Assembly: GCA_946479825.1 (NCBI GenBank)
Contig: CAMLHU010000096.1
Span: 1 to 7,928, forward strand
Reading direction: 5' to 3'
From: an uncultured Gemmatimonadota bacterium
Lineage (GTDB): Bacteria > Gemmatimonadota > Gemmatimonadetes > Gemmatimonadales > GWC2-71-9
Length of the DNA stretch: 7,928 nt
The translations under genes and the position numbers were made by a program. Below the pieces are notes generated by a model, which searched no databases, was not told where the DNA came from, and saw only the letters and a program-made list of their open reading frames with translations. Each line of letters starts with the position of its first letter. The first letter of the stretch is position 1. Below, piece by piece: positions 1-5,381 of the stretch.

Positions 1-1
1 G

Positions 2-355
2 GTCGTCGGGGAGCGGCGCGACGTCCTGCTGACGTTCCTGTTCCACGGCCTGTTCCGCGACCGCGCCGAAATCGCGTCCAACCTCGCCGACCCCCAGCAG
101 GCCGTGACGGTGGACCTGTTCCGCCGGTTCGTGGACCGGGGCGGCACCGTGCTGATGAGCACGCACACCCTCGAGGTGGCACAGGCCGTGTGCGACCGGA
201 TCGCGATCATCCACAAGGGCCGGATCGCGGCGGTGGGGACCATGCGCGACCTGCAGGAGCAGACCGCCTCGCACGGGATGTCGCTCGAGCAGGTGTTCCT
301 CAAGCTGACCGGCACGGGCGAGGTCGGGCCGCTCGAGGCGGTGTTCGGGCGATGA
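2..355 (+). CDS. ABC transporter ATP-binding protein, C-terminal part (partial; odd N-terminal side)
   Basis: The frame is open from the window edge to the TGA at 353-355. From about base 113 it reads as the C-terminal part of an ABC ATPase. It has a switch-region histidine in GGTVLMSTHTLEVA (visible residue 55), then the usual CDRIAIIHKGRIAAVGT segment and a tail ending SLEQVFLKLTG. Such ATPases energise a partner permease at the cytoplasmic face. The next gene starts inside this stop codon (ATGA, 352-355), so it is the likely partner. Upstream of base ~110 the match fails. The window contains 54 residues before the histidine, enough to include Walker B (a hydrophobic run, then Asp-Glu-Pro), but none is present. 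Instead it reads LLTFLFHGLFRDRAEI. That segment reminds me of the start of a polysaccharide deacetylase, so a chimera is possible. The ATPase call is secure only for the second part. Confidence 0.8.
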   Translation, partial: VVGERRDVLLTFLFHGLFRDRAEIASNLADPQQAVTVDLFRRFVDRGGTVLMSTHTLEVAQAVCDRIAIIHKGRIAAVGTMRDLQEQTASHGMSLEQVFLKLTGTGEVGPLEAVFGR

Positions 356-2067
356 CCGCCCCGGCCACGGCGGCGCCCGAGCCGCGGGTCCTGGCGCTGC
401 TCCGCCCCAAGTGGCAGAGCGCCCGGGCGCGCCTGCGGCAGGAGCGGAAGGGCGCGGGCGCCAAGGTGACGCTGCTGCTGCTCGTGGGGACGCTCTTCTG
501 GGGCGGGACCTACGCCCTGCTCCACCGGGTGCTGGTGTATCTCAAGGCACAGCCCGAGGTCGGGCCGCTCATCGCGAGCAAGATCCTGGCGGTGGGGCTG
601 CTCGCGTTCCTGTCGCTGCTGCTCCTGTCCAACCTGATCACCGCGCTCTCCACCTTCTTCCTGGCGCGCGACCTCGACCTCCTCATCTCGGCGCCGGTGG
701 ACTGGCTCTGGTTCTACCTCGCCAAGCTGGCCGAGACGCTGCTGCACTCGTCGTGGATGGTGGTGGTGATGGCGGTGCCGATCTTCGCCGCCTACGGCGT
801 GGTGTTCGGCGGCGGACCGCTCTTTCCGCTGGTGGCCGCGGCGGCGCTGCTGCCGCTGCTCGTCATCCCCGCGGTGGTGGGGAGCGTCCTCACCACGCTG
901 CTCGTCAACGTCTTTCCGGCGCGCCGGCTGCGCGATTTCCTCACGCTCATCGCCGTCGCGGCGGCCGCGGGGTTCGTGCTGCTGCTCCGGCTGGCGCGCC
1001 CCGAGCAGCTCGCCCGCCCCGAGGGGTTCCGGAACCTCATCGACTTCCTGACGCTGCTGCAGGCGCCCACCAACCCGTTCCTGCCGAGCCAGTGGGCCGC
1101 CGACCTGGTGATGAACTGGCTCGACCGGGTGGCCGATCCCCTCCCGATCCTGCTGCTCTGGAGCACGGCCGCGTCGCTGGTGGTGCTGGGGGCGGTGCTG
1201 CACGGCCGGTGGTTCGCGCACGGGTTCTCGCGGGCGCAGGAAGGGGGCGACACCCGCGGCGCGGCGCGGCGGCAGCCCCGTTGGCTCACCTTCCTGCTCC
1301 GGCCCCTGGGCCCGATGCAGCGCGAGATGCTGCTCAAGGACGTGCGGGTGTTCTTCCGCGACTCGACGCAGTGGGGCCAGCTGATCCTGATCGGCGTGCT
1401 GCTGGTGGTGTACCTGTTCAACATCTCGGCGCTGCCGCTCAACACCGGGGAGCGGGTGCCGCTTTTCGTCACCACGCTGGTGATCTTCCTCAACCAGGGG
1501 CTCTCGGGGTTCGTGCTCGCGGCCATCGCGGTGCGGTTCATCTTCCCCGCCGTGTCGCTCGAGGGGCGGCAGTTCTGGCTGCTCCGCTCGAGCCCGCTCG
1601 ACCTCCACGCCCTCCTCCGGAGCAAGTTCTGGACGGGCACCGCGCCGCTCCTGATCCTGGCACTCGGCCTGACGATCATCACCAACGTGTCGCTGCGGTC
1701 GGCCACGCCGATCCTCGTGCTCAACGTCGTCACCGTGGCGGCGCTTACGCTGGCCATCGGCGCGCTCGCGCTCGCGTTCGGGACCATCTACCCGCAGTTC
1801 GACACCGAGAACGCGGCGCAGATCCCCACCAGCTTCGGCGGGCTGGTGTGCATGATGACCATCACCGGCCTGCTGGTGGCGGTGATCATCGTGGAGGCGG
1901 GGCCGGTCGCCGGATTCCTCCGCGACGTCCAGGCGGGGGACGAGCCGGCCCTCGGCGGCATGGCGCTTGCCTTGGGCGTCGTGGTGGCCGGCTGCGCGGG
2001 GATCACGTGGGGCGCCCTGCGGACGGCCCGACGGACCCTCGACCGGCTGGACCTCGAGCTCGACTGA
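352..2067 (+). CDS. ABC exporter permease, two similar halves in one chain
   Basis: This is a polytopic inner-membrane protein of 571 residues, the probable transmembrane partner of the ATPase ending at 355. The ATG at 352 overlaps that gene's stop and lies a few bases after a GAGG-like sequence, which supports this start over longer in-frame ones. Hydrophobic segments lie near residues 38-64, 76-104, 133-183, 196-214, 263-284, 343-360, 371-400, 431-478, 495-518 and 535-555. Two short conserved-looking blocks resemble each other: RDLDLLISAPVDWLWFYLAK (residues 106-125) and EGRQFWLLRSSPLDLHALLR (404-423). A charged block, QREMLLKDVRVFFRDSTQW (323-341), sits before the second half. This pattern fits the putative ABC exporter family found in many soil bacteria and Firmicutes. 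No substrate can be assigned from sequence. The two-half arrangement suggests one permease chain working with an ATPase dimer (inference). Confidence 0.85.
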   Translation: MTAPATAAPEPRVLALLRPKWQSARARLRQERKGAGAKVTLLLLVGTLFWGGTYALLHRVLVYLKAQPEVGPLIASKILAVGLLAFLSLLLLSNLITALSTFFLARDLDLLISAPVDWLWFYLAKLAETLLHSSWMVVVMAVPIFAAYGVVFGGGPLFPLVAAAALLPLLVIPAVVGSVLTTLLVNVFPARRLRDFLTLIAVAAAAGFVLLLRLARPEQLARPEGFRNLIDFLTLLQAPTNPFLPSQWAADLVMNWLDRVADPLPILLLWSTAASLVVLGAVLHGRWFAHGFSRAQEGGDTRGAARRQPRWLTFLLRPLGPMQREMLLKDVRVFFRDSTQWGQLILIGVLLVVYLFNISALPLNTGERVPLFVTTLVIFLNQGLSGFVLAAIAVRFIFPAVSLEGRQFWLLRSSPLDLHALLRSKFWTGTAPLLILALGLTIITNVSLRSATPILVLNVVTVAALTLAIGALALAFGTIYPQFDTENAAQIPTSFGGLVCMMTITGLLVAVIIVEAGPVAGFLRDVQAGDEPALGGMALALGVVVAGCAGITWGALRTARRTLDRLDLELD

Positions 2068-2083
2068 CGCCCCACCGCGACGC

Positions 2084-2102
2084 TGTCGGCGCGGCTCCGA
2101 CA
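2084..2102. other. Small inverted repeat in the 2068-2116 gap
   Basis: TGTCGG (2084-2089) and CCGACA (2097-2102) form a perfect six-pair stem with a seven-base loop, just after the permease stop codon and 14 bases before the next ATG. There is no T-run, so it is not a convincing terminator. It could be a weak transcript-end hairpin, an operator half-site pair, or chance in GC-rich DNA. I see no clear promoter hexamers in this 49-base gap. Confidence 0.25.
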
Positions 2103-2116
2103 CACCCGGGGCCGCC

Positions 2117-2713
2117 ATGCGCCGACTCAGCCGTTCGCTCGTTCCGCTCCTGCTCCTCACCCTGCCCCCCGCGCTCGCGGCCCAGCGCGGCGCCGCGCCC
2201 GACGCGCCGCCCCCGCGCCAGGGCCTCTGGCTCGCGGCCGGCGGCGGCATCGGCCGGGAGGACGAGTCCTGCACCGGGTGCACCACGATGAGCCGCCAGA
2301 CCGGCACCGTGGCCTACCTCGCGTTCGGCGGCACCCTCTCCTCCAGCGTCCGGCTCGGCGCCGACCTCACCGCGTGGCGAAAGTCCACCACCGTCGGCGA
2401 CGAGTACACCGGCACCCTGACCGCGGTGGCGCTGCTCTATCCCTTCGGGACCAGCGGTTTCCACTTCAAGGCGGGCGCGGGACTCGCCGGGATCTCGCTC
2501 GAACCCAGCAGCTTCGCCTCGGCCAGCGGCACCGGCCCCGGCGGGATCGTCGGGATGGGCTACGACCTCTCGCTCGGCCGCCGGGTGGCCATCACGCCCA
2601 CCATCGGGTGGATGAAGGGGTGGACGGGAGACATCAAGCAGGAGGGGAGCGTCATCGCGGAGAAGACGTCGTTCGACGTGGTGATGGTGACCGTCGGACT
2701 GACGTTCCAATAA
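2117..2713 (+). CDS. Small exported beta-barrel outer-membrane protein, unknown role
   Basis: This encodes a 198-residue protein. The ATG at 2117 gives a clean signal peptide: a basic start (MRRLSR), a leucine-rich core at residues 9-17, and likely cleavage after Ala-Leu-Ala-Ala near residue 22. No good Shine-Dalgarno sequence precedes it. The mature part alternates small, polar and aromatic residues in strand-like runs separated by turns, for example residues 36-47, 78-90, 98-110, 114-126, 142-166 and 185-198, and ends in GLTFQ. This is what an eight-strand barrel of the OmpA/OmpW-like type would show, but I do not recognise a named family. A CxxC pair (C52, C55) lies in what would be the first surface loop and is unusual in such proteins. 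The gene follows the permease by 49 bases and ends in its own terminator, so it may be read alone or with the exporter. Confidence 0.7.
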   Translation: MRRLSRSLVPLLLLTLPPALAAQRGAAPDAPPPRQGLWLAAGGGIGREDESCTGCTTMSRQTGTVAYLAFGGTLSSSVRLGADLTAWRKSTTVGDEYTGTLTAVALLYPFGTSGFHFKAGAGLAGISLEPSSFASASGTGPGGIVGMGYDLSLGRRVAITPTIGWMKGWTGDIKQEGSVIAEKTSFDVVMVTVGLTFQ

Positions 2714-2736
2714 GCAGGATGAGGAAGAAGAAGCAC

Positions 2737-2769
2737 GCGGGGCGACCGACGGTCGCCCCGCTCTTTTTT
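2737..2769 (+). terminator. Intrinsic terminator after the beta-barrel gene
   Basis: An eleven-pair perfect stem (2737-2747 with 2751-2761, all G-C except one A-T pair) closes a three-base loop, GAC. It is followed by TC and six T residues (2764-2769). This is a textbook Rho-independent terminator located 24 bases after the stop codon at 2713. It should end the upstream transcript and leave the lipoprotein gene dependent on a promoter between 2770 and 2875. Confidence 0.92.
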
Positions 2770-2791
2770 GGCGCCCGTTCGCGTTTCTGCG

Positions 2792-2823
2792 GTGACGGAC
2801 CGCCGCCCGCCGGTCCCTACCTT
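2792..2823 (+). promoter_or_regulatory. Possible promoter of the lipoprotein unit
   Basis: The terminator upstream means a promoter is expected between 2770 and 2875. The best candidates are GTGACG (2792-2797, four of six to TTGACA) as -35, with a -10 near CCCTACCTT (2815-2823). Spacing is 17 or 20 bases depending on the -10 register. A six-pair inverted repeat, GGACCG/CGGTCC (2797-2802 and 2811-2816), sits between the two and could be an operator. All of this is weak in GC-rich DNA. Confidence 0.25.
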
Positions 2824-2863
2824 GGCCGCGCCTTCATCACCGGGCGCGTTCGCGCCCCTCACC

Positions 2864-2870
2864 AAGGAGG
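2864..2870 (+). promoter_or_regulatory. Strong ribosome binding site of the lipoprotein gene
   Basis: AAGGAGG lies five bases before the ATG at 2876. It is the most complete Shine-Dalgarno sequence on the plus strand of this window and fixes the start of the 422-residue lipoprotein. It also implies efficient translation compared with neighbouring genes, which have weak or no such site. Confidence 0.88.
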
Positions 2871-2875
2871 AACCG

Positions 2876-4144
2876 ATGCGATTCACCCCACTCTGGCTCG
2901 TGCCGATCCTGGTACTGGCCGGCGCCTGCGCCGACGAGGGCGGGCCCACGTCACCGCCGACCCCGCCATCCACCGTCGCCCACGAGGCGCCCGCCCCCGC
3001 CGAACAGGCCCGGCTCGAGCGCCTGGCCCGGCGCACGGCGATGGCGCTCCGCGACCCGGCCTTCCGCGAGGAGGTCCGCGCCAGCCTCGACGGCTCGCCG
3101 TTCCGGGAGCACAAGCTCCAGTTCCAGCGCTTCCTCAAGGGGCCGGGCGCCCACGGCGGTCCGCGCCCGATGGCGGCGCTCGCGGCGGCCGGCGCGGAAC
3201 CTGAGGACGCCGTCGGGCGGGACGCCGACGAAGCGATGGGCCTCGAGTTCTACTTCCCGGTGCACGGCCAGCGCGAGGCCTGGAACGGGGACGAGAACAT
3301 CCTCGTCGCCACCGCCATCAACGACCACGACGTCCCCGTGGCGTTCGACACCCGCGGCCGCCGGCACCTCCTCGACCCCGACCGCCCGCCCACGACCCCC
3401 GTGCTGGCCGTGGAGCCCCAGGAGCTCAACTTCGACGCCCCGCCCGCCAGGGCGATGTGCTCGATCGACACCTGCGACAACAGCACCTCCACCCAGCAGC
3501 CGTCCGGGGGCGGCGACGGTCTTGGGAACGGCTCCACCCTCTATCCGTCGGCCCCGCCCCCCGGGATCCACATGAGCTATGTGCAGTTCAATGAAACGTT
3601 TGAGGGTTGGTTGAAGGGGGATCCCGAGTTTGAGATCCACATCCTCGGTCCCAGTTCGGCGGGGGACAACAACGTGTACAACACGGTCTGGTGCGTTGGC
3701 GAGCACGGCGACCAGTACTGGGACCTCAACGGCACCACCTGGCAGGGCGACCTCGTGATCTACACCCAGAGCCAGCTGGACGCATTCCACGCCAAGTACC
3801 CGGGACAGCCCTACTCCATCCTGGCCCTCGAGGACGACGACACCGCCTGCCAGGTCAAGGTGGGTCAGGACCATGTGACCGCGTTCGTGAACGCCGTGAA
3901 CAGCTTCACCAACAAGTACAAGGGCGCCCGCGACGCCCTCGGCCTCAACGGCAAGACCCTCACGGCCGCCCAGGCATTCTGGTCCCTGATCCAGTCGGCC
4001 ATCAACCTCATCAAGACCAACGACGACCTCATCGGCGCCGCGGTGGCCAACTCGGTGACCGGCTATAACCACCCGATCGCCAACTGGGCGTTCATCGGGT
4101 ACGACCAGGGCCGGTACGGCTGGATCCGGCTCGACATGAAGTGA
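2876..4144 (+). CDS. Unrecognised lipoprotein, 422 residues
   Basis: The start is set by a strong ribosome binding site. Residues 1-17 are a hydrophobic leader ending Leu-Ala-Gly-Ala before Cys18, a plausible lipobox, so the mature protein is probably lipid-anchored. Residues 19-45 are Pro/Ala/Thr-rich and linker-like. Residues 45-90 are charged and probably helical. A middle block (about 123-186) has the pattern FYFPVHGQREAW, then ILVATAINDHDVPVAFD, a GRRHLLD turn and TPVLAVEPQE. I associate this loosely with other secreted or lipid-anchored proteins of unknown function. A Gly/Ser/Pro linker (about 202-230) follows a close cysteine pair (C195, C200). The C-terminal domain (231-422) is rich in Trp, Tyr, Asn and Asp, with Cys273 and Cys325 possibly forming a disulfide. 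I see no protease, hydrolase or binding motif that would name a function. The next gene starts 11 bases later, so the two are probably co-transcribed. Confidence 0.8.
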   Translation: MRFTPLWLVPILVLAGACADEGGPTSPPTPPSTVAHEAPAPAEQARLERLARRTAMALRDPAFREEVRASLDGSPFREHKLQFQRFLKGPGAHGGPRPMAALAAAGAEPEDAVGRDADEAMGLEFYFPVHGQREAWNGDENILVATAINDHDVPVAFDTRGRRHLLDPDRPPTTPVLAVEPQELNFDAPPARAMCSIDTCDNSTSTQQPSGGGDGLGNGSTLYPSAPPPGIHMSYVQFNETFEGWLKGDPEFEIHILGPSSAGDNNVYNTVWCVGEHGDQYWDLNGTTWQGDLVIYTQSQLDAFHAKYPGQPYSILALEDDDTACQVKVGQDHVTAFVNAVNSFTNKYKGARDALGLNGKTLTAAQAFWSLIQSAINLIKTNDDLIGAAVANSVTGYNHPIANWAFIGYDQGRYGWIRLDMK

Positions 4145-4155
4145 GGCGACCCGCG

Positions 4156-4761
4156 ATGCGAACGATTCGCGCCCTTCCGATCGCCGCCCTGCTGCTCCTC
4201 CCTGCGCCCCTCGCGGCGCAGGGCGGGAGCCCGGCCCGGCTCACCCTCGAGATCGCCCAACCGGGGTTCGCCGGCGGGATCAGCGATACCGCCACCCCCC
4301 GGACCTACGTCCGGCCCCTCACCCCCAGGATGTACACGCTGCGCTACACCCGAGGCTGGCTCGGCGTCGGCCTGACCCTCGCCACGGCGGCGACGGAGCT
4401 CTCGCAGGCCGGAGTGGCGCTGTTGCTCAAGTCCGACATCACGGTGGCCGAATTCGCCCCCGAGGTCCGATGGCCGCTCTGGCGCAACGGCTCCGGCACC
4501 GAATTGCGGGTCCACGCCGGCCCGACGTTTGCCCTCTGGAGCACCAACGGCTACGGACAGGTCGGACGGATCGGGGCCCAGGCGGGAGCATCCCTCCACC
4601 TCCCGGTGAGCGGCCGGTGGGGGATCGGGATCCGAGGCGACGTCACCCTCAGCGACACCCAGGTCGCCAGCGATCGCCTCGACCCGGACCTTTCCAACCA
4701 TCCGCTCTGGCGCACGCGGATCGGCCTGGGCCTCTCGTACCGCCTGTCCTCCGGTCCCTGA
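4156..4761 (+). CDS. Exported, probably beta-barrel outer-membrane protein, unknown role
   Basis: This encodes a 201-residue protein. A GTG at 4141 is in frame, but the ATG at 4156 gives a normal signal peptide (MRTIRALPIAALLLL, likely cut near Ala-Ala-Gln at residues 20-22) and has a weak GAGG about ten bases upstream, so I prefer it. The mature sequence shows strand-like alternation: residues 59-77 (YTLRYTRGWLGVGLTLA), 84-104, 116-128, 136-150, 154-165 and 185-197 (WRTRIGLGLSYRL). These are separated by short charged or glycine turns, as in a small barrel of six to ten strands. No named family is recognised. It sits 11 bases behind the lipoprotein gene and most likely shares its transcript. 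A lipoprotein and a barrel made together could act as a pair at the outer membrane, but nothing in the sequence proves this. Confidence 0.72.
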   Translation: MRTIRALPIAALLLLPAPLAAQGGSPARLTLEIAQPGFAGGISDTATPRTYVRPLTPRMYTLRYTRGWLGVGLTLATAATELSQAGVALLLKSDITVAEFAPEVRWPLWRNGSGTELRVHAGPTFALWSTNGYGQVGRIGAQAGASLHLPVSGRWGIGIRGDVTLSDTQVASDRLDPDLSNHPLWRTRIGLGLSYRLSSGP

Positions 4762-4797
4762 GCGAAGCGAAGCAGGGGCAGTACCGTCGGGTCCGGA

Positions 4798-4851
4798 GGA
4801 CACACACCGGGTCCCCCTCCACGCGAGCGGAGGGGGCCTCGGCGTGTGTCC
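4798..4851. other. Long imperfect hairpin (inverted repeat) after the barrel gene
   Basis: Bases 4798-4820 pair in perfect register with 4829-4851: 23 positions with only two mismatches (4806/4843 and 4812/4837) and one G-T pair, closing an eight-base loop (4821-4828). The inner eight pairs are CCCCCTCC/GGAGGGGG and the outer eight GGACACAC/GTGTGTCC. No T-run follows, so it is not a standard terminator in either direction. It could still end or stabilise the transcript of the 4156-4761 gene, or be a structured regulatory element. Confidence 0.7.
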
Positions 4852-4863
4852 GATTCTCGGACA
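4847..4863. promoter_or_regulatory. Interrupted palindrome, possible operator
   Basis: TGTCCGA (4847-4853), spacer TTC, TCGGACA (4857-4863): a perfect 7+3+7 dyad. It directly abuts the TTGACA at 4864-4869, the position expected for a transcription-factor site that controls the next gene. Its left arm shares 4847-4851 with the right arm of the long hairpin, so as RNA the two structures would exclude each other. The regulator is unknown. Confidence 0.45.
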
Positions 4864-4892
4864 TTGACACCCGGTTCGTCAGAACCCTTGTT
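4864..4892 (+). promoter_or_regulatory. Candidate promoter of the glycine-zipper gene
   Basis: TTGACA (4864-4869) is a perfect -35 hexamer, unusual in such GC-rich DNA. No convincing -10 follows at 16-18 bases; the nearest T-rich hexamer is CTTGTT (4887-4892). The call rests on the -35 match, the adjacent palindrome and the position 66 bases before the next start codon. Confidence 0.35.
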
Positions 4893-4934
4893 GCGGCTGG
4901 ACCAATCGCACTCCACCACAGACCCGGACCCCCG

Positions 4935-5300
4935 ATGCACCCGCTGGCCATGGTCGTTCCGCTCGCGCTCACCTTCGCCGCCACGACCGGATGGGCCCAG
5001 TCCGCCCCGCCGGCGCCACGCACCTTCGTGCCGGCAGCGCTCGCCCCGCGACCGAGCCTGGCGTCGCGACTCCAGGATCAGGCCCCGACCGTCGCGATCC
5101 CGGATTCCGTCCGCTCCGGCCACGCCGTACGCGGTGCCCTGATCGGTGGCGCCGCGCTCGGGACCTTCACCGCCATTGGGTTCTATGCCTTCTGTACCGG
5201 CGACAGCAGCAACGGGTCCTGCGGCGGGCGCACACTCGGCGCCTTCGCGATGGGTGCGGTCGTCGGCGCGGTGGTGGGTGGGATGCTCGGCTCCTTGTAA
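4935..5300 (+). CDS. Small exported glycine-zipper protein
   Basis: This encodes a 121-residue protein. The signal peptide is residues 1 to about 22 (MHPLAMVVPLALTFAATTGW, likely cleaved next to Ala-Gln). A Pro/Ala-rich stretch (23-45) is followed by two glycine- and alanine-rich membrane segments, residues 67-86 and 101-121. These show small-xxx-small spacing typical of glycine zippers (GALIGGAALG and GAVVGAVVGGMLG). Between them lies a short polar loop with Cys87 and Cys96, placed to form a disulfide. Small envelope proteins with paired glycine-zipper helices commonly insert in or pack against membranes and can oligomerise; a specific function is not visible. No Shine-Dalgarno sequence precedes the ATG at 4935, and the in-frame ATG at 4950 is an alternative start. 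The gene appears to be its own transcription unit, bounded by the hairpins on either side. Confidence 0.72.
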   Translation: MHPLAMVVPLALTFAATTGWAQSAPPAPRTFVPAALAPRPSLASRLQDQAPTVAIPDSVRSGHAVRGALIGGAALGTFTAIGFYAFCTGDSSNGSCGGRTLGAFAMGAVVGAVVGGMLGSL

Positions 5301-5322
5301 AGGCGCCGGCCCCTGCAAGCGA

Positions 5323-5366
5323 ACGGGCTCCCATCCGGCTGGTGGAGGGGAGCCCGTCGAATTCTT
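5323..5366. terminator. Hairpin between convergent genes, possible two-way terminator
   Basis: ACGGGCTCCC (5323-5332) pairs perfectly with GGGAGCCCGT (5348-5357). A further three pairs (5334-5336 with 5344-5346) can form in the loop. It lies 22 bases after the plus-strand stop (5300) and 24 bases beyond the minus-strand stop (5382), where a shared terminator is expected. The plus side is followed by AATTCTT (5360-5366), only a weak T-tract, and the minus side has none, so termination may be partial. Confidence 0.55.
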
Positions 5367-5381
5367 GGGGGACGAAAGCGC

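Noticed and set aside
792..1787. Minus-strand frame of 331 codons inside the permease gene
   Set aside because: Ser/Arg-rich shadow with no start signal or domain pattern.
411..2291. Long plus-strand frame of 626 codons overlapping the permease
   Set aside because: Arg/Ala/Pro/Gly-rich composition typical of an out-of-frame read in high-GC DNA. The permease frame has clear membrane helices.
2764..2769. T-run at 2764-2769 as a -10 or UP element for the lipoprotein promoter
   Set aside because: It is better explained as the U-tract of the perfect hairpin immediately before it.
2951..4072. Open 373-codon minus-strand frame antisense to the lipoprotein gene
   Set aside because: GC-rich shadow frame with valine/glycine/arginine-rich low-information protein. 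The plus-strand gene has a ribosome binding site, lipobox and normal codon use.
4141..4155. GTG at 4141 as start of the 4156-4761 gene
   Set aside because: It would add five residues before a normal signal peptide start. The ATG at 4156 is better placed.
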